A DNA stretch of 64,000 bases from JAEMQF01 sp963850525 (GCA_963850525.1 CAWKLQ010000012.1:186001-250000); one strand, 5' to 3'; shown: positions 1-8,945, counted from the first letter of the stretch. Numbers and translations are program-made. The notes: generated by a model from the letters alone, not told the origin.

Positions 1-2109
1 TTCGACGCGTTGCGCGACCGGGTGCGCGAGTTCACGCCGGCGCACGCCGCGAAGGTGTGCGGGCTGAGGGCCGACGACATCGTGCTGGCGGCGCGCTGGT
101 TCGGTGGCCTCACGCAAACCGACGCGGGGCAGCGCACGCCGACGCTGTCGCTGTACTGCCAGGGTCTGAACCAGAGCAGCAGCGGCACCGACAAGAACAG
201 CACGCTCATCAACCTGCACCTGGCGACGGGGCAGATCGGCAAAGCCGGTGCGGGCCCGTTTTCGCTGACCGGCCAACCCAACGCGATGGGTGGGCGCGAG
301 GTCGGTGGCCTGGCGAACCTGCTCAGCGCGCACCGCGACATGTCCAACGCTGAACACCGTGCCGAGGTTGCAGCGCTGTGGGGCGTGGACGACGTTCCGG
401 CGACGCCGGGCAAGAGCGCCGTGGAAATGTTCCAGGCGGCTGCCGATGGTGAGATCAAGGCGCTCTGGATCGTCTGCACGAATCCCGCGCAGTCCATGCC
501 CGACCAGGCGACCGTGCGCCGCGCGTTGGAGCGCGCCGAGTTCGTCGTCGTGCAGGAGGCCTACGCCCGCACCGCGACGGTGGCGTTCGCCGACGTCCTT
601 CTGCCGGCGAGCAGCTGGGGCGAGAAGTCCGGCAGCGTGACGAACAGCGAACGCCGCATCAGCCGTGTGCGCGCCGCGCTGCCCGCGCCGGGGCAGGCGC
701 GCGACGACTGGCGCATCGCTGTGGACGTGGCGCGCCGGCTCGAACAACGCCTGCCGGCACGCCGCCTCGACGGTGCGACACTGTTCCCGTACGACACCGC
801 CGAGAGCATCTGGAACGAACACCGCGAAAGCACCCGCGGCCGAGACCTCGACATCACCGGCCTCAGCTACGCCCGCCTGGAGACGCCGCAGCAATGGCCG
901 TTCGCCGAAGATGCGCGCGAGGGCCAGGCGCGGCTTTACACCGACGGCCGCTTCGCCACGCCGGACGGCCGCGCGCGCTTTGTCGCACCAGCGTGGCGGC
1001 CCACCGCCGAAGTGCGCGACGCGCGTTTTCCGGTGTCGCTGACCACCGGTCGGCTGCGCGACCAGTGGCATGGAATGAGCCGCACCGGCACGCTCAGCCG
1101 GCTCTTCGCACACGCCAGCGAACCGGCGCTCGAGTTGCACCCGCAGGAACTGGCACGACACCGTTGGGCGCCGGGCGACCTGGTGCGCGTGACGTCGCGG
1201 CGCGGCGCGCTTGTTCTGCCGGTTGCCGCGAGCGAATCGGTGCCGCCTGCGCAGGCCTTTGTCGCGATGCATTGGGGCTCCGAGTACATGGCAGGCCTTG
1301 GCGCCAACGCGCTCACCACCGGCGCCTACTGCCCTCAATCTCGGCAGCCCGAACTCAAGCACGCGGCGGTGCGCCTGGAGCGCGCAGCGCTGCCGTGGCA
1401 GATCGTTGCTGCCGCCTGGCTCCCGGACGGTGAAGCAATGACCGTGCGCGAAAGGCTGCGTGAGTCGTTCCCCCGCTTCGCCTTCGCGGTGTGTGTTCCG
1501 TTCGGCAGAGAAAGAGTTGCGCAGGGCAAGGAAAGCAGCGAGGTCGGTGGGAGTGTCGAGAGCGGCGAGGGACGAGAAGGACGCGATGACCCTCGGGGCC
1601 ATGCGCCGCGCGGCCGCGTCGGTGTGCTGTTTCGCGCCGCCGCCGAGTTGCCCGATCTCGAATCGCTGCCCGAGATCGAGAACGCGCTGCAACTCGCCAG
1701 TGGCGCGGTGCTGCGCTACGCCGACACGCGCGCGGGGCAGCGCCGCGCGATGCGCCTGCATGCAGACGGCAGCTTGCAGTCCTTCCTGCTCGCTGGCGAT
1801 GCATCGGCGCAAGGCTGGGTGCTCGATCTGCTGCAACAGGCTCAGCCTGCCGCCGCCTTCGGGCGCGCGCTGCTCGCGGCGAACCGGCAGCCGCCGCAAC
1901 CCGTCGCGCCACGCGCTCAGCAAGTCTGTGCGTGCCACGACATCAGCGAACAGACCATTCTCCTCACCTTGCCGCAATGTGCGGGCGACGCAGCGCAACG
2001 CCTGCAGCAACTGCAGAAACAGCTGCGCTGCGGCACCGAATGCGGCTCGTGCCTGCCAGCGGTGAAGGCGCTCGTGCAGCGTGAACGTCAATTGGCCCCG
2101 GCGCGATGA
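1..2109 (+). CDS. nasA: Assimilatory nitrate reductase catalytic subunit, 3' part (5' end outside window)
   Basis: The frame is open from base 1, so the N-terminal Fe-S and first molybdopterin domains lie upstream of the window. What remains is the molybdopterin-oxidoreductase body (for example a CTNPAQSMPDQ stretch), the molybdopterin-dinucleotide-binding domain around codons 345-465 (TTGRLRDQWHGMSRTG), and a C-terminal BFD-like [2Fe-2S] domain with CACHD and CGTECGSC cysteines. This order is typical of NasA/NarB-type assimilatory nitrate reductases, which reduce nitrate to nitrite in the cytoplasm. A hydrophilic Gly/Glu/Arg-rich stretch at about 1510-1615 separates the last two domains and looks like a linker insertion. 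The gene ends 76 bases before the convergent receptor gene. Confidence 0.85.
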   Translation, partial: FDALRDRVREFTPAHAAKVCGLRADDIVLAARWFGGLTQTDAGQRTPTLSLYCQGLNQSSSGTDKNSTLINLHLATGQIGKAGAGPFSLTGQPNAMGGREVGGLANLLSAHRDMSNAEHRAEVAALWGVDDVPATPGKSAVEMFQAAADGEIKALWIVCTNPAQSMPDQATVRRALERAEFVVVQEAYARTATVAFADVLLPASSWGEKSGSVTNSERRISRVRAALPAPGQARDDWRIAVDVARRLEQRLPARRLDGATLFPYDTAESIWNEHRESTRGRDLDITGLSYARLETPQQWPFAEDAREGQARLYTDGRFATPDGRARFVAPAWRPTAEVRDARFPVSLTTGRLRDQWHGMSRTGTLSRLFAHASEPALELHPQELARHRWAPGDLVRVTSRRGALVLPVAASESVPPAQAFVAMHWGSEYMAGLGANALTTGAYCPQSRQPELKHAAVRLERAALPWQIVAAAWLPDGEAMTVRERLRESFPRFAFAVCVPFGRERVAQGKESSEVGGSVESGEGREGRDDPRGHAPRGRVGVLFRAAAELPDLESLPEIENALQLASGAVLRYADTRAGQRRAMRLHADGSLQSFLLAGDASAQGWVLDLLQQAQPAAAFGRALLAANRQPPQPVAPRAQQVCACHDISEQTILLTLPQCAGDAAQRLQQLQKQLRCGTECGSCLPAVKALVQRERQLAPAR

Positions 2110-2185
2110 ATGGTGCCTTTGCCGTCAGGCGAGCCGACGCCGGCCCACGATTGACGCAAGCCGCGCAAGGCCCCTCACCGGCGCT

Positions 2186-3154
2186 CTACTCGATGACGCT
2201 GTTGACGCGCAACATGAATCCACGCGGAATCTTCAGCTGGATCGCCTTGGCGGTTGTCGTGTTGACGGCGAGATCGAAGGTCGTCGGCTGCTGCACGGGC
2301 AGGTCCGCCGGATTCGCGCCCTTCAGGATCTTGTCGACGTAGGTTGGCGCGATGCGGCGATGCATGTCATTCCAGTCCGGGCCGTAGGACACGAGGCCAC
2401 CCTGACGCGTTGTGTTCAAGTAGGGGCTCATCGCCGGCAGCCGGTGCTGCAACGCAATTTCAACGATCGCCTGCAGCGGCAGATTCGTGCAGTCGAGCAA
2501 GAACAATGCGCCCGGGCGATGCTGCTGCAGCGCTGCCTCCAGGCTGGCACGCCAGGCTGGCGCCGATGCATCGACCTCCAGCGGCTCCACGTGCACGCCA
2601 AGCACTTTGCCCGCAGCCTTGACGTGGGCCATCTCCTCGTGGCTGATCGGCGACCGGGGGCACCACAGGGCGAGCACGCGCTTCAGATCCGGAACGAGCT
2701 GCTTGAGGATTTCGAGCCGCTTGGGCGCCAACTCGGCCGACATGCCGCTCAGCCCAGTGACGTTGCCCCCCGGGCGCGCCAACGACGCCACCATGCCCAT
2801 CGCCACGGCATCATTGGACGCCGCCGCGACGATCGGGACGCTCGCCGTCGCGCGCTTGGCCGCAAGCGCAGTCACCCCGGTGGCTGCGACGATCACGTCG
2901 ACCTTCAGTGCCACCAGTTCCGCGGCGAGTTTCTGCAGCTCACCGTACTGCTGCCCCGCGCCGCGCATTTCGATCACGAGGTCACGTCCCTCGACGTAGC
3001 CGAGCTCTCGCATGCCTTGCCGAAAGGCCTCCGAGCCGGGGCTTGGCAGCTCGAAGGGGGTCAAATACCCGACACGGTAGACCTTTTTCGTGGGCTGAGC
3101 CTGCGCCGCGGCCGCCGTGACCAGGAGGACAAAAAGAGCAACGAAGATTCGCAT
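2186..3154 (-). CDS. ABC-type substrate-binding protein, PF04392 family
   Basis: 322 residues with a cleavable signal peptide (MRIFVALFVLLVTAAAAQAQ), followed by the features of the ABC_sub_bind (DUF534) family: YRVGYLTP at the start of the mature domain, a GYVEGRDLVIE-like segment, and LARPGGNVTGLSG. I chose the ATG at 3154 because the signal peptide begins there; the frame is open further upstream but that part is low-quality. The family is periplasmic and its ligands are mostly unknown. No permease or ATPase gene is adjacent, so it is an orphan receptor. It is convergent with nasA and lies 38 bases downstream of the hydrolase gene on the same strand. Confidence 0.85.
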   Translation of the reverse strand: MRIFVALFVLLVTAAAAQAQPTKKVYRVGYLTPFELPSPGSEAFRQGMRELGYVEGRDLVIEMRGAGQQYGELQKLAAELVALKVDVIVAATGVTALAAKRATASVPIVAAASNDAVAMGMVASLARPGGNVTGLSGMSAELAPKRLEILKQLVPDLKRVLALWCPRSPISHEEMAHVKAAGKVLGVHVEPLEVDASAPAWRASLEAALQQHRPGALFLLDCTNLPLQAIVEIALQHRLPAMSPYLNTTRQGGLVSYGPDWNDMHRRIAPTYVDKILKGANPADLPVQQPTTFDLAVNTTTAKAIQLKIPRGFMLRVNSVIE

Positions 3155-3192
3155 CGTGTTTTGCCCGCCGTCGTCACATCGGCACGCCGTGG

Positions 3193-3918
3193 CTACTTCA
3201 AAGGATGATGCTTGGCGAGCATCTCGGTCGTGCGGCGCCATGCGTCTGCCGAGTCGTCAGCGCGATAGAGCCGGCCGTCGAGGTTGAAGCCGTGCTCCGC
3301 CTGCGGGTACACGACCAGCTCCAAGGGCAGCTGGCGTGCTTTGGCGATGCTTTCCATCTCGCGCATTTGGGCGATCAGGCAGCAGTCGTTGTAGCGGTCG
3401 CGCTCGGCGGCCAGCACCAGGAACGGAACCTGGATCCGCCCGACCACGCCGGCGAAGTTCTTTGCCCAGCTCGTTGCCGGGTAATACGCGACCGCAGCGC
3501 TGACCAGCTCGGGCATCGCCACCGCGTGCGCCAGCACGCCGCCGCCGCCCTGGGAAAAGCCGATCACCATCACCTTGCCGGGCGCGCCATTCGGGGCGGC
3601 CTGCGCCTTGACTATCACGCTGCGCAGGTTCGCTGCGCCGTCCTGCTGCCGCGTCAGGATGTCCTTGCCGTCGATGAGCACCGTGTAATAGCCGAGCGCC
3701 GCCACCTGCGAGGCATAGCTGCGGTAGTTGGGCGTTCCGGTCTGCCCGGAGAGCACCACGACGACGGGACCCTTCTGGCTCTTGGGCAGGAAAACCTCCT
3801 GCGCCGGGCCATCGCCCTGCGCTCGGACGGCGAGAGACGCCAACGCCATCGACGCGAGCGCGCTCCCGAAGGCGATGGCTCGGGCGGTTGCGGCAAGGTT
3901 GCGAATCGAGAGTTTCAT
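3193..3918 (-). CDS. Exported dienelactone hydrolase-like alpha/beta hydrolase
   Basis: 241 residues. The N-terminus is a signal peptide of about 34 residues ending in AVRA-QG. The alpha/beta-hydrolase core shows the nucleophile elbow GFSQGGGG (Ser122), an acid candidate in AAERDRYND (Asp174) and a catalytic His in AEHGFNL (His209). The family includes dienelactone hydrolases, but those normally use Cys where this protein has Ser, so a general esterase or lactonase activity is more likely. The ATG at 3918 was chosen because the signal peptide starts there. The gene is co-directional with the receptor gene at 2186-3154 and may share a transcript with it. Confidence 0.75.
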   Translation of the reverse strand: MKLSIRNLAATARAIAFGSALASMALASLAVRAQGDGPAQEVFLPKSQKGPVVVVLSGQTGTPNYRSYASQVAALGYYTVLIDGKDILTRQQDGAANLRSVIVKAQAAPNGAPGKVMVIGFSQGGGGVLAHAVAMPELVSAAVAYYPATSWAKNFAGVVGRIQVPFLVLAAERDRYNDCCLIAQMREMESIAKARQLPLELVVYPQAEHGFNLDGRLYRADDSADAWRRTTEMLAKHHPLK

Positions 3919-4022
3919 CGGTTCTCCAGGGGCCTCTGGGCTGTGCATGTTAATGCGGCACGGCCAGGCCGTGCCGGCGCATTTGGCACCGGCTTCGCGA
4001 CGTGCCGGCGACGGCGTCTCGG

Positions 4023-4646
4023 TCAGACAAAGGACAGCCGTGCCGCGAGGAAATCGACAAAGGCTCGCACGCTCGCCGGCTGCAGCCGCGAGGACATCAC
4101 GGCGTGCACCGGCAACGGCGGCAGGGCCCACCCCTGCAGCACCTGAACCAAGCGCCCCGCGTTCACCGCATCACGCGCCAGCGCGTGCGACAGCACCGCG
4201 ATGCCCAATCCGCGCTCGGCGAGCAGGCGCATCAGTCCCAGATTGTTGGCGGCAAATCGACCACGGACCGTGACCTCCATCGCGGCGCCGTCACGCATCA
4301 GGCGCCACCGCGCCTCGCGCCCCGGCGCCGGAAGGTTGAGACACTCGTGTTCGACCAGGTCGGCCGGCTGCTGCGGCTCGCCATGCCGCTCCAGGTAGGC
4401 AGGCGCGGCGAACATCAGCATCTCGACCGTGCCGATGCGGCGCACGATCAATTGATCGCCCTTGATGGCGCCGATGCGGATCGCCACATCGACATGCTCT
4501 CCCACAAGATCGCGCTGGCTGGGCGACAGATCGAGTTCGAACGTGATGCCTGGAAAGCGGCGCGTGAACTCGGGCAGCAGCGGGCCGACATGGTTGACGC
4601 CCATGTCGACCGGCATCGACACGCGCACATGTCCCGTCGGGCCTGC
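4023..4646 (-). pseudogene. LysR-family regulator lacking its DNA-binding half
   Basis: The frame encodes only the LysR effector-binding domain. It starts at the usual inter-domain point (PTGHVRVSMPVDMG, about residue 90 of a normal LysR protein) and runs to the natural stop (FLAARLSFV). The winged-helix HTH and linker helix are absent. Upstream the frame stays open only as antisense of the oxidoreductase remnant, without LysR similarity. The break coincides with the break in the divergent gene at 4650, so one deletion appears to have removed both 5' ends and the shared promoter. The product cannot bind DNA in the usual way. A misassembly at 4640-4650 is the alternative. Confidence 0.8.
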
Positions 4647-4649
4647 GCG

Positions 4650-5411
4650 ATGACGCTTGGCTCGGATGCGGCCGGCGTCGTCACCGCGCTCGGCGGTGGG
4701 GTGTCCGGCTTCGAACTCGGCGACGAAGTCTGCTTCTACGCCGAGTTCGCGCGCGGCGGCACCTATGCCGAGTACGTGGCGGTGGACGCGAGCCAGGTCG
4801 CGAAGAAGCCGCGCACCGCCTCGTTCGTCACAGCAGCGGCCCTGCCGATGGCGGGCCAGGCCGCGTGGACCGCCTTGATCGAGACCGCCAAAGTCGAACG
4901 CGGCATGCGCGTACTGATCCACGGTGGTGCCGGTGCGCTCGGCACGACCGCCGTGCAACTGGCCAGGGCGCACGGCGCCCATGTCACCGCCACCGCCAGC
5001 GGCGACGGCCTGGCCTTGGTCAAGAGCCTGGGTGCCGACGAGTGGATCGACTACCGCACACAGCGCTTCGAGCAGATCGCGCGCGACATGGACATCGTGC
5101 TCGACACGCTGGGCGGGCCGACGCAGGAGGCGTCCTGGGCCACGCTGCGCCGGGGCGGAATCCTCGTCGCGACCGCCATGCCGCCACCACCCGAACGCGC
5201 GGCCGCAGCCGGGGTGCGCGCGGCCTTCGTCTTCACGCCGCCACGCGGCGCGGTGCTGGCGCAGCTGGCCGAGCGGGTGGATGACGGGCGCTTGCGCATC
5301 GTCGTCGGCCAGGAGTTCGCGCTCGCCGATGCGGCGCAGGCACACCGCCTTGGGCAGGCCGGCAAGGCGCGCGGCAAGATGGTTCTCCACGTCGGCGCAC
5401 CCGGGCGCTGA
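4650..5411 (+). pseudogene. Zinc-type alcohol dehydrogenase/quinone oxidoreductase remnant (5' truncated)
   Basis: About 253 codons are left of a family that is normally about 320 residues. Similarity starts at MTLGSDAAGVVTALG, which in intact relatives lies near residue 65, so most of the GroES-like catalytic half is missing. The NADPH-binding Rossmann fold is intact (VLIHGGAGALGTTAVQLA), as is the C-terminal part ending in GKMVLHVG. The ATG at 4650 is a chance in-frame codon and I see no ribosome binding site. In intact loci such genes are often divergent from a LysR regulator, which matches the truncated neighbour at 4023-4646. Confidence 0.8.
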
Positions 5412-5463
5412 TCCCCCCGCAACTCACCAGGAAAGGCGCAAGCCCTTGCTTCAACTCCGTCCG

Positions 5464-5814
5464 ATGGACACGCAGATGCCCATCTTCAATCAGCTCGGCG
5501 AAGACTTGGCACCGGTCATCCTGATCAACGTCTTCACCGTCGACGCCGCGGATGTGCCTGCGCTGCTCAAGGCATGGGAAGACGATGCCAACTGGATGAA
5601 GCAGCAAGCGGGCTACATCTCCACGCAACTGCACCGCGGCATCGCCGGCAGCTGCGTGTTCTTGAACTACGCGGTGTGGGAATCGGTGGCGCACTTTCGC
5701 GCGGCCTTCACGCATCCGGAGTTTCAAAGCGCCCTGGGCGCTTACCCCTCGAGCGCGGTGGCCTCGCCGCACTTGTTCAGCAGGCTGGCGGTGCCGAACC
5801 TCTGCGCCGCTTGA
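5464..5814 (+). CDS. Small antibiotic-biosynthesis-monooxygenase (ABM)-like protein
   Basis: 116 residues with an alpha/beta ferredoxin-like pattern. It has an LINVFTVDAADVPALLKAWEDDANWMKQQAGYI segment in which VFTVD is a strand and the following residues a helix, then AVWESVAHFRAAF near residues 70-82. This is the dimeric ABM-like fold, found in small quinone-handling or heme-related enzymes; the substrate is unknown. The ATG at 5464 has no good Shine-Dalgarno sequence. A TTG at 5446 lies 8 bases after AGGAAAGG (5430-5437) and may be the true start. It is co-directional with the decayed genes on both sides and seems intact itself. Confidence 0.65.
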   Translation: MDTQMPIFNQLGEDLAPVILINVFTVDAADVPALLKAWEDDANWMKQQAGYISTQLHRGIAGSCVFLNYAVWESVAHFRAAFTHPEFQSALGAYPSSAVASPHLFSRLAVPNLCAA

Positions 5815-5845
5815 TCGATCACTCAAGCACTGCCTGGAGACCCCC

Positions 5846-6124
5846 ATGTTCCGCTTCAACCTCGACGACACCGCGATGATCCTGATCGACCACCAGGTCG
5901 GCACCAACACCTGGGCGTCGAGCATCAGCGCGCTCGAAGAAGGCTTCAACGTTCAGGTGGTGTGCGACGCCTGCGGCTCGAGCAACCCGATCGCTGAAGA
6001 GATGTCCTGGCGCCGCATGGAGCGCGCGGGCGTGCGGCTGACGAGCACCAATGCCATGGTCGCCGAGCTGGTGAAGAACTGGGCCTCGCCTGCGGGTGCC
6101 GTGGCGTTTCCGCTGCTCACCTGA
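5846..6124 (+). pseudogene. Isochorismatase-family hydrolase with an in-frame internal deletion
   Basis: Only 92 codons, against about 190-210 in the family. The first 24 residues match the N-terminus of cysteine hydrolases (DDTAMILIDHQVGTNTWAS, with the catalytic Asp). From SALEEGFNVQVVCDACGSS onward the sequence matches the region just after the catalytic cysteine and continues to a normal C-terminus (AVAFPLLT). About 100-110 codons, including the catalytic Lys and Cys, are missing between codons 24 and 29 without loss of frame. The protein would be inactive. It lies in the same 2-kb patch as two other truncated genes. Confidence 0.75.
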
Positions 6125-6144
6125 TGCACCGGGATTCCCACGTT

Positions 6145-7539
6145 TCAGACCACCCCGCTGCGCACCGCGCCAAAGAAGTCCTGCGCGCCAATCTGCCCCC
6201 CCTTGAGCACGATCTCCAGCCCGTCGCGCTGAGGCTCATCCGACCACGCCCGGCACAACGGCGCACCGGGCGCCAGGCCGGCTTGCACGCTGAGCGCCGC
6301 GATGCCCAGCGCGCCCGCTACCGCGCCCGAGCTGTCTCCCCCCGCGACGACGACGCGGCGCAGTGCCGGCACGCGATCGAGCACGCCGCGCATCACTTGC
6401 GCGAGCGCGTCGCTGATTCGTTGACCGGCTTCGGCGCGCGATACACCACTCGCCGCTGCGGTGGCGTCGAACCCCGTCACCGCGGGGTCGGCAGGGCCTT
6501 GCGCCGAGTACACGACGGGGCTGCGGCCTTCGCGCAGGGCGCGCACGGCTGCTGCGACGAGACGCTCGATTTGCGCCGGCGCGGCAATGGGGTCTAATGC
6601 TTGCGCGATGTCCAGACGCTGCACGTCGAAACCCTCGGCGCCGCGCGCCCAGGCGACTTGTGCGCCGGTCACCGGCGAACAACTCCCGCTGGCGACGGCA
6701 ATCGCGTCAGCCGGATCGGCGCGCGGCAACGACGCTTGCGCCGGCAACAACCCGCACGCACGCCAGTGCGCCGCGAGCGCGTATTGCATGCCTGAAGACG
6801 ATGCACTGAACAGGCCTTGGCCGCGCCCTTGCCAAATCAGCCGGCCGGCTTCGGCGAGCGTGGTCTCGTCGATCACGTCGAGCAGCACGACGGGCTTGTC
6901 GTCGCCGGCGAGCGTGTCGCGGCGTGTGTCGCCTTGTCCGGCTGACAATTGGACCAGGTCGATGAGTTCGATTCGGGCTTGTGTCTGCAAAGCGAGGTGG
7001 CGCCGCAGGTCGGCCTCGCGCATCGGCGTGACAGGGTGCTGGCGCATCGTCGGGTGCCGGTCCAGGCGGTGGCCCGCGCCGTCGGCAATCGCAAACAGGT
7101 TGCCGAAGGCCTGGTAGCGTTTCAATCGCGGCGCGCCCACGACCATCGGCGACCAGCGGCCCGGCATGAGTGCGGCGCCGATGTCGATGGCGCGGCCGAT
7201 CGAGCCGATGCTGGGCGAAGAGTCGAAGGTCGAGCACACCTTGTAGTGCAGGATTGGCGCGTTCAGCGACTTCATGCGCGCGAACATCGAGGGCAGGTGC
7301 GAGTCCATCCACTGCGGGCTCTGGCTGCGCGCCGTGCTCGCCAGGCCGATGCAGCGTTGCCCGGCGAAGCGTTGCAACCATGCGGTGCTCGGTGGCTCGA
7401 GGAACAACACGGTGGGAACGCCTGCCGCAGTGAAGGCTTCCATCACGTCGGTCGAGCCGGTGAAGTCGTCGCCCACGTAGGCGAGCAGCGGGCCTTCGGG
7501 CCAGGCGTCGGCGGACTTGGGCAGGGGCGGTTCGTTCAC
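6145..7539 (-). CDS. oiaK: Four-carbon acid sugar kinase family protein, probable 3-oxo-isoapionate kinase
   Basis: 464 residues of the DUF1537/OtnK-like family. The N-terminal substrate domain starts with AYVGDDFTGSTDVMEAF, and the C-terminal nucleotide-binding domain carries VASGSCSPVTGAQ and VVAGGDSSGAVAGALG. These kinases phosphorylate the terminal hydroxyl of sugar acids and their oxo derivatives in the cytoplasm. The neighbouring RuBisCO-like protein, ApnO-like and ApnL-like genes point to 3-oxo-isoapionate as substrate; that is an inference from context. The GTG at 7539 is the preferred start because the conserved domain begins soon after it, 13 bases past the upstream stop. A 10-bp direct repeat (CGTTCACCAG at 7533 and 7550) spans this junction. 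Confidence 0.75.
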   Translation of the reverse strand: MNEPPLPKSADAWPEGPLLAYVGDDFTGSTDVMEAFTAAGVPTVLFLEPPSTAWLQRFAGQRCIGLASTARSQSPQWMDSHLPSMFARMKSLNAPILHYKVCSTFDSSPSIGSIGRAIDIGAALMPGRWSPMVVGAPRLKRYQAFGNLFAIADGAGHRLDRHPTMRQHPVTPMREADLRRHLALQTQARIELIDLVQLSAGQGDTRRDTLAGDDKPVVLLDVIDETTLAEAGRLIWQGRGQGLFSASSSGMQYALAAHWRACGLLPAQASLPRADPADAIAVASGSCSPVTGAQVAWARGAEGFDVQRLDIAQALDPIAAPAQIERLVAAAVRALREGRSPVVYSAQGPADPAVTGFDATAAASGVSRAEAGQRISDALAQVMRGVLDRVPALRRVVVAGGDSSGAVAGALGIAALSVQAGLAPGAPLCRAWSDEPQRDGLEIVLKGGQIGAQDFFGAVRSGVV

Positions 7540-7552
7540 CAGGAGCCCGCGT

Positions 7553-8806
7553 TCACCAGAAGCCCATTGCGTCGCGCAATTCGGCGTGCTCGCGCGCATG
7601 GTCCGCCAGCGGCACACCGGCGACCGCCGCGTCCCACGCCTGGCGCAATGCGCTCACGCCCGCGGCCACGCCACCCGGGTGGCCGAAGATGCCGCCGCCG
7701 GCGGCGAAGATCAGGTCGGTGCTGCGCAGTGCCGCATACGTGGCGGCGGCGACGAGGCCGGTCTGGCCCGAGCTGAACACCGGCATCGCGGTCATCGGTG
7801 GGAGATTGGAATCACGCCACAGCGGCGCGAGCACGGCGCGCGCCGCGGCGATGACGCTCGCGTCGTCTTCGCTGAACTTGTTCGCCAGGCCGTTCACGTG
7901 CAGGTGGTCGGCACCGGCAAGGCGCCAGATCTGCTGCCACGGCGCGTAGTCCCAGCCCAGGGCGGGGCAGCGGTTCAAGTAACCCCAGCCGTTGCGGTGT
8001 GCGTGAATCGGCAACTGCGAATGGCGGCGCAGTTCGCGCAAGCCCACCAGGCCGATGCTGTTCAGGCTCGCCATTACGCACGTTCCGCCTTCAGCGAGCA
8101 CCAGGTCGTGGCGGCGTTTCATCTGATCTAACTCGCCGGTGAGGTTGAACGCCATCATGGCCTTCTTGCCGTGCTGCTGAGCGGCGTCGTTGATGACGCG
8201 CATGACGGCGCGCACGCGCTCGTCGAACGGGCAGTGCGGACCGTCGGCCTGGAGCTCGTCGTCCTTGATGAAGTCGATTCCGCCGTCGACGAGTTTCCTT
8301 ACTTCGGCCGCCGTCTGCTCAGGGCTCAATCCGACGCTGGGCTTGATGATCGTGCCGATGAGCGGGCCGCGGCGCACTCCGGCGAGTCGGCGCGTGCCCG
8401 CGACGCCGAATGCCGGACCCGGGTAGGCCGCGGCGAACGACGGCGGCAGCTGCAAGCCGGTGATGCGCAGCCCTGAAACCTGGCGCAAGTCGAACAGGTT
8501 GCCCGCGACAGTGGCCATCAGGTTGGGCAGCGAGGGGCCGAGGTTTTCGATCGGCCACGACAGTTCGAGTGTGCAGCGGCTGAACACACTGCCCGCTTTG
8601 TAGTGACCGGGAAGGCTCGGCTGCGACGCAGTGTCCAGCACCTGCAAGCGCTCGATTCGCGCTCCCGCGCGAGCCTTGAGTTCGGGGGTCTCGTTGGCGA
8701 GCGCGAGAAAGGTGCCGCTCGACTGCTCGCCGGCGATCACCTCGGCGGCATGCTGCGGGGCGTCGGGTGTCTCGAGCCAGTAGCTGGCGTGAATGCGTTC
8801 CGTCAT
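7553..8806 (-). CDS. RuBisCO-like protein, probable 3-oxo-isoapionate-4-phosphate decarboxylase or hydrolase
   Basis: 417 residues of the RuBisCO large-subunit superfamily. Retained active-site equivalents are Lys155 (RuBisCO K175, in TIIKPS), the carbamylation and metal triad Lys181/Asp183/Glu184 (DFIKDDE), His270-Arg271 (HAHRNG), His303, Lys310 and the phosphate-loop glycines at 370-372. The position of K177 is Ser157 and the SGG motif reads SGQ, so it is not a CO2-fixing RuBisCO. In D-apionate catabolism two RuBisCO-like enzymes act on 3-oxo-isoapionate 4-phosphate: OiaX decarboxylates it, while OiaT cleaves it to glycolate and 3-phosphoglycerate. I cannot tell which this is. No erythrulose-phosphate isomerase gene is nearby, which slightly favours OiaT. 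Confidence 0.85.
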   Translation of the reverse strand: MTERIHASYWLETPDAPQHAAEVIAGEQSSGTFLALANETPELKARAGARIERLQVLDTASQPSLPGHYKAGSVFSRCTLELSWPIENLGPSLPNLMATVAGNLFDLRQVSGLRITGLQLPPSFAAAYPGPAFGVAGTRRLAGVRRGPLIGTIIKPSVGLSPEQTAAEVRKLVDGGIDFIKDDELQADGPHCPFDERVRAVMRVINDAAQQHGKKAMMAFNLTGELDQMKRRHDLVLAEGGTCVMASLNSIGLVGLRELRRHSQLPIHAHRNGWGYLNRCPALGWDYAPWQQIWRLAGADHLHVNGLANKFSEDDASVIAAARAVLAPLWRDSNLPPMTAMPVFSSGQTGLVAAATYAALRSTDLIFAAGGGIFGHPGGVAAGVSALRQAWDAAVAGVPLADHAREHAELRDAMGFW

Positions 8807-8831
8807 GGCTCGAGCCTCCGATCACCTGCCT

Positions 8832-8937
8832 GTCATCCCGGCGACCGCCGGGATCCACTGCGTGCGGGTCGCGCCAGGGCCCGCGGTGGATCCCGACTTT
8901 CGTCGGGAGGACGTGTGTGCATTTCGTCGGGATGACG
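8832..8937. repeat. REPIN-like repeat locus 1
   Basis: GTCATCCCGGCGACCGCCGG starts a unit that forms a CCCGGCG/CGCCGGG hairpin. It is followed by a degenerate inverted partner (GTGGATCCCGACTTTCGTCGG) and a further partial copy ending in GGGATGAC. It fills the gap between the RuBisCO-like and ApnO-like genes. Similar loci occur at seven other places in the window. Confidence 0.8.
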
Positions 8938-8945
8938 TGCTCGCA

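Noticed and set aside
2081..3208. Plus-strand open frame opposite the PF04392 receptor
   Set aside because: No recognisable domain; the minus strand gives a signal peptide and complete receptor.
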